The notes beneath the pieces are model-generated. The model was not told the origin of the DNA and did not search any database. It saw only the letters and a program-made list of their open reading frames with translations. A program made the position numbers and the translations under genes. 64,000 nt of DNA from positions 2,224,501-2,288,500 of the forward strand of contig NZ_JADOVJ010000001.1 of assembly GCF_015752315.1 (NCBI RefSeq), given 5' to 3'. Each line of letters opens with the position of its first letter. Within the stretch, counting starts at the first letter, position 1. Below, piece by piece: positions 1 through 8,931 of the stretch. Origin of the DNA: Nocardioides luteus (lineage in GTDB: Bacteria > Actinomycetota > Actinomycetes > Propionibacteriales > Nocardioidaceae).

Positions 1-69
1 GGGCTGCCGGTCCCGGCCAGCGCCGAGGCAGCGGCATGGTCGAGGGACACGCTCTGGGATGAGGCCTGA
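1..69 (+). CDS. ruvB: C-terminal end of probable Holliday junction helicase RuvB (partial)
   Basis: An open frame enters from the left edge and stops with TGA at 67-69, leaving 22 residues that end in TLWDEA. The fragment is too short to identify by sequence. The assignment rests on position: in many actinobacteria ruvC-ruvA-ruvB lies directly before yajC-secD-secF, and RuvB often ends in a variable alanine/proline-rich tail closing with an aromatic-acidic motif. RuvB would be the hexameric motor that drives branch migration with RuvA. It could be another protein, so the symbol is an inference. Confidence 0.45.
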   Translation, partial: GLPVPASAEAAAWSRDTLWDEA

Positions 70-80
70 TTCACAGTCCC

Positions 81-101
81 AACCAGGTGCCTGGTTAGAC
101 T
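81..101 (+). promoter_or_regulatory. Possible yajC promoter with overlapping palindrome
   Basis: TAGACT at 96-101 fits the actinobacterial -10 pattern TAnnnT and lies about 55 bases before the yajC GTG. It overlaps a perfect palindrome, AACCAGGTGCCTGGTT (81-96), which could be an operator. No -35 is obvious. Seen in sequence; promoter function is inferred. Confidence 0.35.
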
Positions 102-156
102 TGCACGTCGCCGTGCGCCTGCCGGCCACCACTCAGACTGTCGGAGCCGAACCCCC

Positions 157-534
157 GTGGAATTCCTTCCTTTCATCGTCATCATCGTCCTGTTCTACTT
201 CCTGTTGATCAGGCCGCAGCAGAAGCGTGCGAAGGAGGCTCGAGAGCTCCAGCTCAACCTCCAGCCGGGTGACCGGGTGATGCTGACCGCCGGGCTCTTC
301 GGCACCGTGACCGAGGTCGAGGAGACCACCACCAACATCAAGGTCGAGATCGCCGACGGCGTCGTCATCCAGGTCGTGCGCCAGGCGGTGGCCCAGAAGG
401 TCACCGAGGCGCCCGCCGAGGACTCCGACGAGTCCGACGACGAGTCCGGCGAGAAGACCGAGGTCGAGGCTACGGCCGACGAGACCTCTGCCGATGCCGA
501 GAACGTCATCGTGGACCTCGACAAGAAGGACTGA
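157..534 (+). CDS. yajC: Preprotein translocase subunit YajC
   Basis: This encodes a 125-residue YajC, the small inner-membrane partner of SecD and SecF in the accessory complex that assists SecYEG export. One membrane segment lies at about residues 3-17 and is followed by the family motif IRPQQKRAKE. The middle (about 38-80) has the YajC core pattern LQPGDRVMLTAGLFGTV. The last 40 residues form an acidic Asp/Glu-rich tail typical of actinobacterial versions. The start is GTG at 157, which begins exactly at the membrane segment. It lies 8 bases before secD and is almost certainly co-transcribed with it. Confidence 0.93.
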   Translation: MEFLPFIVIIVLFYFLLIRPQQKRAKEARELQLNLQPGDRVMLTAGLFGTVTEVEETTTNIKVEIADGVVIQVVRQAVAQKVTEAPAEDSDESDDESGEKTEVEATADETSADAENVIVDLDKKD

Positions 535-542
535 CCGAACTC

Positions 543-2258
543 ATGGCACGCAAGACCGCGCGCCCAGGGCGGACACTCGCACTGCTCTTCCTGGCGATCG
601 CGATCATGTTCGGCGGCATCGCGTTCGCCGGCACCTGGAAGCCCGAGCTGGGCCTCGACCTCCGTGGCGGCACCGAGATCTCGATGACCGCCGAGAACTC
701 CGAGGGCGGCTCCGTCCCGAAGGAGAGCCTCGACGAGGCGAAGGCGATCATCGACCAGCGGGTCAACGGCTCCGGCATCACCGGCGGCCGGGTGACCACC
801 GAGGGCAACGACGTCATCAAGGTCTCGATCCCCGGCACCGGCAAGGTGCAGCAGGAGACCGCCGAGCGTGTTCGCCAGACCGCGAAGCTCCGCTTCCGCC
901 TGGTCGCCTGCAGCCCGCAGAAGCAGTGCGGCGCGGGCGCCGACGCCGGCGGCTCGATGATCGAGGACCCGTCGACCGGCACCGTTCCGGGCACCTCCCC
1001 GCGGGCGCCGTTCGGCGGCGAGACCGCCAGCCCCACCGAGACCGCGAGCGCCTCCGACAAGGCCTCGAACAAGGCCTCCGAGAAGCCGTCCGCGGGCGCC
1101 AGCCCGTCGGCCTCGGCGAGCGCCAAGCCCGAAAAGCAGAACGACAACGCGGTCGTCAAGGTCGACGACGCGGTCGACTTCATGCGCAACGTGCCGCAGG
1201 AGTGGGCGACCGCCTACAACTCCTTCAGCTGCCCCGCCCCGGGTGCCGAGCCGGCCGAGGACATCCCCGGCAAGCCGCTGCTGACCTGCGACAACGACGG
1301 CGTTCCCTACCTGCTGACCCCGGCGGTCATCGAGGGCACCGAGATCGACGAGGCCTCCTACGGCATCCCGCAGCAGCAGGCCAACTACGTCGTGACGCTC
1401 GACTTCAAGTCCAAGGGCAACAAGGTCTTCGCCGACACCACCGGCGCGATCGCCGGCACCGGCGAGCAGTTCGCGATCGTCCTGGACGCCAAGGTCATTT
1501 CCGCCCCGACCGCCGAGTCGCGGATCAGCGGCGGCGCCCAGATCAGCGGAGACTTCACCCAGGAGACCGCCGCGTCGCTGGCCAACAACCTGAAGTACGG
1601 CTCGCTGCCGCTCGACTTCCCCGACGACGGCATCCAGACCCGGGTGATCGGCCCGAGCCTGGCCGGCAACCAGCTCACCGCCGGACTCTGGGCCGGTCTG
1701 ATCGGCCTGATCCTCGTGGTGATCTTCTCGGTCCTCTACTACCGCGCGATGAGCATCGTGGTGATCGGGTCGCTGATCGTGGCGGGTGCCGGGACGTACG
1801 GGATGATCCTGCTGCTCAGCGAGACCGCCGGCGTCACCCTGGACCTTCCGGGTGTGGCCGGTCTGATCGTCGGTATCGGCATCACCGCCGACTCCTTCAT
1901 CATCCTCTACGAGAGGATGCGTGACGACATGCGTGAGGGCCGCTCGATGCGGGTGGCCGTCGACACCGCCTGGGTCCGGGCCCGCAACACCTGTCTGGCC
2001 TCCGACGGCGTCTCGTTCCTGGCCGCGTTCGTGCTCTACGTGTTCGCGACCAACGAGGTCAAGGGCTTCGCCTTCATGCTCGGCCTGACCACGCTCATCG
2101 ACGTGCTGGTGTTCTTCTGGTTCACCCACCCGATGACCAAGCTGATGGCCGGCTGGGGCTTCTTCAACAAGGGCCACGTGCTCTCCGGCATGGACAAGCG
2201 CGCTATCGGCACCGTCGACGCCCCCAAGGGCACCACTCTGGTCGGAGGCAAGGCCTGA
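543..2258 (+). CDS. secD: Protein translocase subunit SecD
   Basis: SecD (571 aa) is an RND-type membrane protein that uses proton motive force to pull secreted proteins out of the Sec channel. A first membrane helix lies at about residues 11-30, followed by the conserved LGLDLRGGTEI motif (about 36-46). A periplasmic domain follows, then five membrane helices from about residue 380 to 540, including VGIGITADSFIILYERMRD. Between about residues 130 and 205 lies a Pro/Ala/Ser/Lys-rich insert, a low-complexity stretch in the external domain. Such inserts are common in actinobacterial SecD and are probably disordered. The stop codon shares one base with the secF start. Confidence 0.97.
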   Translation: MARKTARPGRTLALLFLAIAIMFGGIAFAGTWKPELGLDLRGGTEISMTAENSEGGSVPKESLDEAKAIIDQRVNGSGITGGRVTTEGNDVIKVSIPGTGKVQQETAERVRQTAKLRFRLVACSPQKQCGAGADAGGSMIEDPSTGTVPGTSPRAPFGGETASPTETASASDKASNKASEKPSAGASPSASASAKPEKQNDNAVVKVDDAVDFMRNVPQEWATAYNSFSCPAPGAEPAEDIPGKPLLTCDNDGVPYLLTPAVIEGTEIDEASYGIPQQQANYVVTLDFKSKGNKVFADTTGAIAGTGEQFAIVLDAKVISAPTAESRISGGAQISGDFTQETAASLANNLKYGSLPLDFPDDGIQTRVIGPSLAGNQLTAGLWAGLIGLILVVIFSVLYYRAMSIVVIGSLIVAGAGTYGMILLLSETAGVTLDLPGVAGLIVGIGITADSFIILYERMRDDMREGRSMRVAVDTAWVRARNTCLASDGVSFLAAFVLYVFATNEVKGFAFMLGLTTLIDVLVFFWFTHPMTKLMAGWGFFNKGHVLSGMDKRAIGTVDAPKGTTLVGGKA

Positions 2259-3496
2259 TGAGCAAGTTCTCCTTCTCGCGGCTCGGCAAGGAGCTCTACA
2301 CCGGCGAGAAGTCCTTCGACTTCGTCGGCCGCCGGATGGTCTGGTACGCCGCCTCCGGTGTCGTGCTCGTCGCGGTCGTCCTCGGTGTCTGGCTCCAGGG
2401 CATCAACCTCGGCATCGACTTCACCGGCGGCACGCGCTACACCGTGACCGTCGCGCAGGCCGACCAGAAGCTGGCCGACGACCTGCGTACGGCCGTGGGT
2501 GACACCGCGGTCGAGGCCGCCGACGGCGCCACCGTGCGCACCTCCGGCAGCAAGTCGATCGTGATCGAGACCAAGGCGATCGCCGACAACTCCAAGGCCG
2601 ACGACTCGATCATGGAGGCGATCACCAAGACCGCCGACGTGGCCGAGGACGACGTCAGCCGCACCGGCATCGGCCCCAGCTGGGGTCAGCGGGTGGCCTC
2701 CAAGGCGGGCCTCGCGCTGGGCATCTTCCTGGTCGGCGTGGTCCTGTTCATCTGGATCTACTTCAGGGAATGGAAGATGTCGGTCGCGGCCGTCGTCGCC
2801 CTGGCCCACGACGTGGTGATCACGGTCGGCGTCTACGCGATCGTCGGCTTCGAGGTGACCCCGGCGACGGTCACCGGCTTCCTGACGATCCTCGGCTACT
2901 CGCTCTACGACACCGTGGTGGTCTTCGACAAGGTCAAGGAGAACACCCGCAACCTGTCGCAGAAGAAGCAGACCTACGCCTCGGCCGCCAACCTGGCGAT
3001 CAACCAGACGCTGGTCCGTTCGGTGAACACCTCGATCATCGGTCTGCTGCCGGTCGTCGCGATCCTCTACGTCAGCACCGTCCAGCTCGGCACCTCCTCG
3101 CTGAAGGACATCTCGCTGGTCCTCTTCGTCGGTATGGCCGTCGGCACCTACTCCTCGATCTTCATCGCCACCCCGCTCCTGGTGCACCTGAAGTCGAAGG
3201 AGAAGGACGTCGTCGACGCCGAGAAGCGGGCCGCCGCGCGGATGAAGGAAGCCGACAAGTACGCCGCGGTGCCGGTCTTCGACGAGGGCATGGCGGTTGC
3301 CGATGGCGAGCCGGACGAGCTCCGCGAGTCCTCCTCAGAGGACCTGCACGAGGCCGGCGTCAGCCGGGGCACCAGCCCCAACAGCTCCGCGCTCGGGCGA
3401 GGGCGCAACGTACCCTCCTCCCACCGCGAGGTGAGCGACAGCGGCGCCGCCGGGCGCCCGCAGCCCAAGCGCGAGTCGAGGTCGAAGCGCAAGTGA
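2258..3496 (+). CDS. secF: Protein translocase subunit SecF
   Basis: SecF (412 aa) pairs with SecD in the membrane to complete export and release of translocated proteins. It has a first helix near residues 28-47, then the signature GIDFTGGTRYTV (about 52-63). The five-helix C-terminal membrane bundle contains FLTILGYSLYDTVVVFDKV. A hydrophilic, charged tail of about 90 residues follows the last helix, longer than in proteobacterial SecF but usual in actinobacteria. The ATG lies in the TGATG junction with secD, so translational coupling is likely. Its stop overlaps the GTG start of apt. Confidence 0.97.
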   Translation: MSKFSFSRLGKELYTGEKSFDFVGRRMVWYAASGVVLVAVVLGVWLQGINLGIDFTGGTRYTVTVAQADQKLADDLRTAVGDTAVEAADGATVRTSGSKSIVIETKAIADNSKADDSIMEAITKTADVAEDDVSRTGIGPSWGQRVASKAGLALGIFLVGVVLFIWIYFREWKMSVAAVVALAHDVVITVGVYAIVGFEVTPATVTGFLTILGYSLYDTVVVFDKVKENTRNLSQKKQTYASAANLAINQTLVRSVNTSIIGLLPVVAILYVSTVQLGTSSLKDISLVLFVGMAVGTYSSIFIATPLLVHLKSKEKDVVDAEKRAAARMKEADKYAAVPVFDEGMAVADGEPDELRESSSEDLHEAGVSRGTSPNSSALGRGRNVPSSHREVSDSGAAGRPQPKRESRSKRK

Positions 3497-4059
3497 CTGT
3501 CTCCGAGACGGCCGCCAGCGGCCGGTCGCTCGAGGAAACCCTCGAGCGGCTGGTCGCCGACGTCCCCGACTTCCCGGAGCCGGGGGTCGGTTTCAAGGAC
3601 ATCACCCCGCTGCTGGCCGACCACGCCGGCTTCAGCCAGGTGGTCGAGGCGCTCGCCGCACCGGCGCGCGACGCCGACGGCACCGTGACCGTCACCAAGG
3701 TGCTCGGCATGGAGTCGCGAGGCTTCATCCTCGGCGCTCCCGCGGCGCTGCATCTCGGCGTCGGCTTCGTGCCCGTCCGCAAGGCCGGCAAGCTGCCCCG
3801 CGAGACCCACGCGGTCTCCTACTCGCTGGAGTACGGCGAGGCCACCCTGGAGATCCACACCGACGCGGTCGCGCCGGGGGAGCGGGTGCTGGTCATCGAC
3901 GACGTGCTCGCGACCGGTGGCACCGCGGCGGCCACGATCGAGCTCGTCGAGCGTTGCGGCGGCGTCGTCGCGGGCGTCTCGGTGCTGCTCGAGCTCGGCT
4001 TCCTCGACCCGCGCAGCAAGCTGCCGGACACTCCGGTGCACTCGCTGTTGGTCAGTTGA
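3493..4059 (+). CDS. apt: Adenine phosphoribosyltransferase
   Basis: Apt (188 aa) makes AMP from adenine and PRPP in the cytosol, the salvage route for adenine. The PRPP-binding signature VLVIDDVLATGGT lies at about residues 132-145. The N-terminal part has DVPDFPEPGVGFKDITPLL, typical of the family. The GTG start at 3493 gives the standard length and overlaps the secF stop as GTGA. An in-frame ATG far upstream, inside secF, would add a long non-homologous extension and was not used. The secF-apt-rel order is conserved in actinobacteria and may link purine salvage with ppGpp metabolism. Confidence 0.95.
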   Translation: MTVSETAASGRSLEETLERLVADVPDFPEPGVGFKDITPLLADHAGFSQVVEALAAPARDADGTVTVTKVLGMESRGFILGAPAALHLGVGFVPVRKAGKLPRETHAVSYSLEYGEATLEIHTDAVAPGERVLVIDDVLATGGTAAATIELVERCGGVVAGVSVLLELGFLDPRSKLPDTPVHSLLVS

Positions 4060-4109
4060 CAGGTCCATCATGCAGGTGCCGTCCTAGCCAATGCTCCGGG
4101 TGCGGCCGG

Positions 4110-4115
4110 TAGACT
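4110..4115 (+). promoter_or_regulatory. -10 element for a leaderless rel transcript
   Basis: TAGACT lies six bases before the rel ATG, with no Shine-Dalgarno sequence between them. In actinobacteria this spacing puts the transcription start at or next to the start codon. rel therefore probably has its own leaderless promoter in addition to any read-through from secDF-apt. Confidence 0.55.
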
Positions 4116-4121
4116 CGCTAC

Positions 4122-6437
4122 ATGGCAGAGGATCGCATCGTCGCGCAGCCTCGTGCGCACAACATCGAGGCGCGGGAGAGCAGTGGCCCGGCCCCGTCGG
4201 GTCGTAGCGTACGTGCGCGTCTGGCCCGGATCGGTGGTCGTGGCGCGCCGGGCAATCCTGTGCTGGAGCCGTTGTTCCGGGCGGTCAGGTCCAACCACCC
4301 CAAGGCCGATCTGGCCCTTCTGGAGCGGGCCTACGTCACCGCCGAGCGCCTCCACGGCACCCAGATGCGCAAGAGCGGTGATCCCTACATCACCCACCCG
4401 CTGGCGGTGACCACGATCCTCGCCGAGCTCGGCATGACCGAGCCGACCCTCGTCGCGGCCCTGCTGCACGACACCGTCGAGGACACGCCCTACACGCTCA
4501 AGGAGCTCACCCGCGACTTCGGCGAGGAGGTCGCCCACCTCGTCGACGGCGTCACCAAGCTCGACAAGGTCACCTACGGCGACTCGGCGCAGGCCGAGAC
4601 GATCCGCAAGATGGTCGTGGCGATGTCCCGGGACATTCGGGTCCTGGTGATCAAGCTGGCCGACCGCCTGCACAACATGCGTACGCTGCGCTACGTCCCG
4701 CAGAAGTCGCAGGAGCGCAGCGCCCGCGAGACCCTCGACATCTACGCGCCGCTGGCCCACCGGCTCGGTATGAACACCATCAAGTTCGAGCTCGAGGACC
4801 TCGCCTTCGCGACCCTCTACCCGAAGATGTACGACGAGCTCGTCCGCCTGGTCGCCGACCGCAACCCGTCGCGGGAGAAGTTCCTGGCCCAGGTCATCGA
4901 CCAGGTCGAGCGCGACCTGCACGATGCCCGGATCAAGGCGACCGTCACCGGGCGACCGAAGCACTACTACTCGATCTACCAGAAGATGATCGTCGGCGGT
5001 AAGGACTTCTCCGACATCAACGACCTGGTCGGCATCCGGATCCTGGTCGAGGACGAGCGTGACTGCTACTCCGTCCTCGGCATCCTGCACTCGCGGTGGA
5101 ACCCCGTCCTCGGGCGGTTCAAGGACTACATCGCGATGCCGAAGTTCAACATGTACCAGTCGCTGCACACCACCGTGATCGGCCCGCAGGGCAAGCCGGT
5201 CGAGCTGCAGATCCGCACCTTCGCCATGCACCGCCGCGCCGAGTTCGGTGTCGCCGCGCACTGGAAGTACAAGGAGGACGGCCGCAACGGTGTCGACACC
5301 GACCGGCCGATGGACAACGACATGAGCTGGGTCAAGCAGCTCATGGACTGGCAGTCCGAGGTCAACGACCCCGGCGAGTTCCTGGAGTCGCTCCGCTTCG
5401 AGATGAAGCGCACCGAGGTCTACGTCTTCACGCCCAAGGGCGACGTGATCGCGCTGCCCGCCGACGCGACCCCGGTCGACTTCGCCTACGCCGTGCACAC
5501 CGAGGTCGGCAACAAGACCATCGGCGCCCGCGTCAACGGCCGGCTGGTGCCGCTGGAGTCGACCCTGGAGAGCGGCGACGTCGTCGAGGTCTTCACCTCC
5601 AAGTCGCCCAACGCCGGTCCGTCGAAGGACTGGACCTCCTTCGTCAAGTCCAATCGGGCCAAGGCGAAGATCCGGCAGTGGTACACCCGCGAGCGCCGCG
5701 ACGAGGCCATCGAGAAGGGCCAGGACGCGATCGCCCGGCTCATGCGCAAGGAGGGCTTGCCCCTCAAGCGGCTGATGTCGCGCGAGTCGCTCATGCTCGC
5801 CGCTGACCACTTCGACCTCGCCGACGTCGAGGCGCTCTACGCCGCGGTCGGTGAGAGCCACCTCTCCGCCCAAGCGGTCGTACGTCGCGTCATCGAGGAC
5901 CACGGCGGAGACGACGGCGCCGCCGAGGACCTCGCCGAGGCCATCAACGTCGGCCGCCGTCGCCACGGCAAGGTCTCCGCCACCAACTCCGACGCCGGGG
6001 TGATCGTCAAGGGATCCCCGGACGTCTGGGTCAAGCTCGCCAAATGCTGCACCCCGGTGCCCGGCGACGACATCCTCGGCTTCGTCACCAAGGGCGGGGG
6101 AGTCTCGGTCCACCGCACCGACTGCACCAACGCCGCCGAGCTCCGCTCCCACCCCGAGCGGCTGCTCGAGGTCGAGTGGGGCTCCACCTCCAACTCGGTC
6201 TTCCTGGTCAACATCCAGGTCGAGGCCCTGGACCGGGCCCGGCTCCTGTCGGACATCACGATGGCGCTCTCCGACGCCCACGTGAACATCCTCAGCGCCC
6301 AGCTCACCACCACCCGCGACCGCGTCGCGAAGTCCCGTTTCTCCTTCGAGATGGCCGACTCCAAGCACCTCGACACCGTCTTGAAGCAGGTACGCACCGT
6401 CCCCGGCGTCTTCGACGCCTACCGCGTCACCCAGTAG
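4122..6437 (+). CDS. rel: Bifunctional (p)ppGpp synthetase/hydrolase (Rel)
   Basis: This 771-residue long RelA/SpoT homologue makes and degrades the alarmone (p)ppGpp in the stringent response. The N-terminal hydrolase has intact HD-domain residues, with THPLAV (91-96) and the HD pair at 116-117 in LLHDTVED. The synthetase domain follows, with [19 protein letters not shown] and the [13 protein letters not shown] stretch. A TGS domain ([14 protein letters not shown]), a cysteine-containing CCTPVPGD motif and a C-terminal ACT domain complete the usual order. Retention of the HD motif points to a two-function Rel, the only long-type enzyme in most actinobacteria. No truncation is seen. Confidence 0.96.
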   Translation: MAEDRIVAQPRAHNIEARESSGPAPSGRSVRARLARIGGRGAPGNPVLEPLFRAVRSNHPKADLALLERAYVTAERLHGTQMRKSGDPYITHPLAVTTILAELGMTEPTLVAALLHDTVEDTPYTLKELTRDFGEEVAHLVDGVTKLDKVTYGDSAQAETIRKMVVAMSRDIRVLVIKLADRLHNMRTLRYVPQKSQERSARETLDIYAPLAHRLGMNTIKFELEDLAFATLYPKMYDELVRLVADRNPSREKFLAQVIDQVERDLHDARIKATVTGRPKHYYSIYQKMIVGGKDFSDINDLVGIRILVEDERDCYSVLGILHSRWNPVLGRFKDYIAMPKFNMYQSLHTTVIGPQGKPVELQIRTFAMHRRAEFGVAAHWKYKEDGRNGVDTDRPMDNDMSWVKQLMDWQSEVNDPGEFLESLRFEMKRTEVYVFTPKGDVIALPADATPVDFAYAVHTEVGNKTIGARVNGRLVPLESTLESGDVVEVFTSKSPNAGPSKDWTSFVKSNRAKAKIRQWYTRERRDEAIEKGQDAIARLMRKEGLPLKRLMSRESLMLAADHFDLADVEALYAAVGESHLSAQAVVRRVIEDHGGDDGAAEDLAEAINVGRRRHGKVSATNSDAGVIVKGSPDVWVKLAKCCTPVPGDDILGFVTKGGGVSVHRTDCTNAAELRSHPERLLEVEWGSTSNSVFLVNIQVEALDRARLLSDITMALSDAHVNILSAQLTTTRDRVAKSRFSFEMADSKHLDTVLKQVRTVPGVFDAYRVTQ

Positions 6438-6556
6438 CCACCCGGCTCATCTGCTCACCCCGCGGAGTCGAGTCGGCACGAATGTCTCAACAAGGGGACA
6501 TTTCGGCCCGCGCGGTTGTTATAAGGTAAAGACGCGTCGACTCGGGCGCCCTAGGG

Positions 6557-6730
6557 ATGGAGCACACCGTGTTCATGTGGATTCTCATCATCGTCGGCGT
6601 AGTCCTGATCATCGGCTTGGCGTCGATATCGCTCGGCATGGCTCCCAAGGGAGTCGACCCCGAGGACGTACGCAACATCAAGCGCAACAATTCAGGTAAG
6701 GGCGACTACTTCGGCGGCGCCAGCATGTAG
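6557..6730 (+). CDS. Small single-pass membrane protein, 57 aa, unknown function
   Basis: A short ORF from ATG 6557 to TAG 6730 encodes 57 residues. Residues 7-28 form one strong hydrophobic helix (MWILIIVGVVLIIGLASISLG). A polar tail follows, with PKGVDPEDVRNIKRNN and a glycine-rich end GDYFGGASM. It sits alone between rel and the convergent DUF349 gene, and a TATAAGGT element at about 6519-6526 could be its promoter. Codon use is like its neighbours. I do not recognise the family. The length, topology and clean placement before a terminator make it a credible gene rather than noise. Confidence 0.6.
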   Translation: MEHTVFMWILIIVGVVLIIGLASISLGMAPKGVDPEDVRNIKRNNSGKGDYFGGASM

Positions 6731-6759
6731 AAACTCGCCGAGCCTTCTGGTCAAGATGA

Positions 6760-6802
6760 GCCGACTCGGCGCTTCTGCTCGAGACAGATGCGCCGAGTCG
6801 GC
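6760..6802. terminator. Bidirectional hairpin between convergent genes
   Basis: GCCGACTCGGCGC (6760-6772) and GCGCCGAGTCGGC (6790-6802) form a perfect 13-bp stem with a 17-base loop. It lies between the 57-aa gene (+) and the DUF349 gene (-), where it can end both transcripts. There is no T tract. The arm sequence recurs after metK at 63.8 kb. Confidence 0.65.
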
Positions 6803-6809
6803 GTGAGGA

Positions 6810-8048
6810 TCAGGAGAAGTCGGCGCTGGCGCGCTTGGCCATCTCCAGGAACTGACGACGCGACTCGAGGTTCTCCTCGAGGCTCTTGACCTTCCGGGCG
6901 TCACCCGAGGCCTGGGCCTTGTCGAGGTCCTTCTCGACCTGCGCGATGGCTTCCTCGAGCTTGGCGATCATGTCGTCGGCACGAGCGGACTTCTCCGGGT
7001 CGGACTTGCGCCACTGGTCGTCCTCGGCGGACTTGATGGCCTGCTCGACCTTGCGCATCGCGCCCTCGAGCTCCTTGATGCGGTCGCGCGGGACCTTGCC
7101 GGCCTCGTCCCAGCGGTCGGCGATGTCGCGGAAGGAGCGCTTGACGCCGTCGAGGTCGTCGCCCTTCTCCAGCAGCGGGAGCAGCTCCTGCGCCTCGGCG
7201 AGCAGCCCCTCCTTGACCACGGCGTTCTGCGCGAACTCGGCGTCGAGCGCTGCGTTGGCGGCGTCGCGGGCACCGAAGAAGACGTCCTGGGCGGCCCGGA
7301 ACTGCTTCCAGAGCTTGTCGTCGACGTCCTTGGGCGCAGGCCCGGCGGCCTTCCAGTCGCGCATCAGGTCGCGGTAGCGGCCGGCGGTGGGTCCCCAGTC
7401 GGTGGAGGAGGAGAGCTGCTCGGCCTCGGCGATGATCCGCTCCTTGATCACCTTGGCGTCCTCGCGGCGAGCGTTGAGCTCGGCGAAGTGGGCCTTGCGC
7501 CGGCGCGTGTAGGCCGTACGCGCGGTCGAGAAGCGCCGCCACAGCGCGTCGTCGGAGGAACGGTCGATGCGGGGGAGCGCCTTCCACTGGTCGAGCAGCT
7601 CCCGCAGCCGGTTGGCGCCGTTGCGCCAGTCGTTGCTCTGGGCCAGCTTCTCGGCCTCGGTGACGAGGGCCTCCTTGGCGACCTTCGCCTCGGCCGCCTT
7701 CGCGGCCCGCTCGGCCTTTCGGGCCTCGCGCTGGGTGGCGATGACCGGGGCCAGCGCCTCCAGCCGCGCCACCAGCGAGGCCAGGTCGCCGACCGCGTTG
7801 GCATCGGTCACCTTCTCGACGACGGTCTTGACCGCCGCGGTCGCCTCGTCGGGCGACGTCTTGCCCGCATGCACCCGCCGCTCGAGCTGCTCGACCTCGA
7901 AGGCGAGCTGGTCGAACCGGTTGGTGAAGAAGGCAAGCGCCTCCTCTGGCGTGCCTTCCGGGTATTGCCCCACGGAACGCTCGCCCTCTGCGGTCTTCAC
8001 GTAGACCGTTCCGTCTTCCTCGACCCGACCCCACTGCTCGCTGGTCAC
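6810..8048 (-). CDS. DUF349 domain protein
   Basis: The 412-residue product is rich in Ala, Glu, Lys and Arg and consists mostly of helical DUF349 repeats. At least three repeats are visible, each with a tryptophan-containing core such as WKALPRIDRSSDDALWRRF and WKAAGPAPKDVDDKLWKQF. The C-terminal 60 residues form a coiled coil (AKLEEAIAQVEKDLDKAQ). It has no signal peptide or membrane segment. The start is GTG at 8048. The family is widespread in actinobacteria next to rel and hisS, but its role is not established. Long coiled-coil prediction suggests a structural or nucleic-acid-linked function, which is an inference. Confidence 0.88.
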   Translation of the reverse strand: MTSEQWGRVEEDGTVYVKTAEGERSVGQYPEGTPEEALAFFTNRFDQLAFEVEQLERRVHAGKTSPDEATAAVKTVVEKVTDANAVGDLASLVARLEALAPVIATQREARKAERAAKAAEAKVAKEALVTEAEKLAQSNDWRNGANRLRELLDQWKALPRIDRSSDDALWRRFSTARTAYTRRRKAHFAELNARREDAKVIKERIIAEAEQLSSSTDWGPTAGRYRDLMRDWKAAGPAPKDVDDKLWKQFRAAQDVFFGARDAANAALDAEFAQNAVVKEGLLAEAQELLPLLEKGDDLDGVKRSFRDIADRWDEAGKVPRDRIKELEGAMRKVEQAIKSAEDDQWRKSDPEKSARADDMIAKLEEAIAQVEKDLDKAQASGDARKVKSLEENLESRRQFLEMAKRASADFS

Positions 8049-8222
8049 AATGTCCCTACTCTTCGCATGAGGCGCTAACCTCTATGAAATCTCCCCCGCC
8101 GGACACCGTGCTCGTCACAGTCCCGGTCGGCTCAACTTGCAGGTCCCCGTGGTGTCCCGACACACCTCGGGATGCCCATCGTAGTCAGACGCCACGATGC
8201 GGCGCTGCACTGTACCGCTGGA

Positions 8223-8228
8223 TAGGGT
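8223..8228 (+). promoter_or_regulatory. -10 element for a leaderless MBL-hydrolase transcript
   Basis: TAGGGT lies seven bases before the chosen GTG (8236), with no ribosome binding site. The spacing matches the other leaderless starts in this window and supports GTG 8236 over the upstream GTG at 8227 and ATG at 8197. Confidence 0.55.
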
Positions 8229-8235
8229 GTTTCTC

Positions 8236-8931
8236 GTGTTGATCGCAGGCTTTCCCGCCGGTCCGTGGGGCACCAACTGCTACGTCGCCGCCACCGGTCC
8301 GGGCACCGAGTGCGTCGTGATCGACCCCGGGAAGGACGCCGCGAAGGGCATCGAGGAGATCGTCCGCGAGCAGCGCCTCAAGCCGGTCGCCGTGCTCCTC
8401 ACCCACGGCCACGTCGACCACATGTGGTCCGTGACCCCGGTGAGCAGGACGTACGACTCCACCGCCTGGATCCACCCCAACGACCGTCACCTCCTGGCCG
8501 ATCCGCTCCAGGGCATCTCGCCGGAGTCGGCGCAGATGCTGCTCGGCATGCCGGCGGGGACCTACGACTTCGTGGAGCCTGACGACGTCCGCGAGCTGCG
8601 CGACGGTCAGGCCATCGACCTGGCCGGGATGAGCTTCCTGATCGACCATACGCCCGGGCATACCGAGGGGTCGGTCACCTTCCGGACTCCTTACCCCGAC
8701 CACGCCGAGGTCAGTGACGTGATGTTCTCCGGCGACCTGCTCTTCGCGGGCAGCATCGGGCGTACGGACCTCCCCGGCGGTGACCACGCCACGATGCTGC
8801 AGTCCCTGACCACCAAGGTGCTGCCCCTCGCCGACGACATCGTGGTGCTCCCCGGCCATGGCGAGCAGACCTCCATCGGGCGCGAGCGCGCCACCAACCC
8901 GTTTCTCCAGGACCTGATCACCACACCATGA
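8236..8931 (+). CDS. MBL-fold metal hydrolase, glyoxalase II-like
   Basis: A 231-residue metallo-beta-lactamase-fold protein. The metal-binding signature THGHVDH occupies residues 56-62. Further ligands are seen in DHTPGHTEGSV, in SGDLLFAGSIGRTDLPGGD and in the C-terminal PGHGEQTSIGRERATNP. The pattern is that of glyoxalase II-like hydrolases with two metal ions, but the substrate cannot be read from sequence. GTG 8236 gives VLIAGFPAGPWGTNCY, where close relatives normally begin. The stop overlaps the hisS start (ATGA), a hydrolase-hisS coupling common in actinobacteria that hints at a housekeeping role. Confidence 0.88.
   Translation: MLIAGFPAGPWGTNCYVAATGPGTECVVIDPGKDAAKGIEEIVREQRLKPVAVLLTHGHVDHMWSVTPVSRTYDSTAWIHPNDRHLLADPLQGISPESAQMLLGMPAGTYDFVEPDDVRELRDGQAIDLAGMSFLIDHTPGHTEGSVTFRTPYPDHAEVSDVMFSGDLLFAGSIGRTDLPGGDHATMLQSLTTKVLPLADDIVVLPGHGEQTSIGRERATNPFLQDLITTP

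Noticed and set aside
195..2177. Long minus-strand frame opposite yajC-secD
   Set aside because: Low-complexity His/Asp/Gly/Arg composition, no motif, and SecD on the other strand is certain.
2770..3492. Extended N-terminus for Apt reaching back through secF
   Set aside because: The extra region is Arg/Gly/Pro-rich shadow sequence. Apt homology begins right after GTG 3493.
4068..6368. Long minus-strand frame opposite rel
   Set aside because: Same codon-bias artefact; Rel on the plus strand has every expected domain and motif.
8049..8235. tRNA or T-box element before the MBL-hisS-aspS unit
   Set aside because: No cloverleaf, no T-loop sequence and no T-box bulge sequence; the region fits two divergent promoters.
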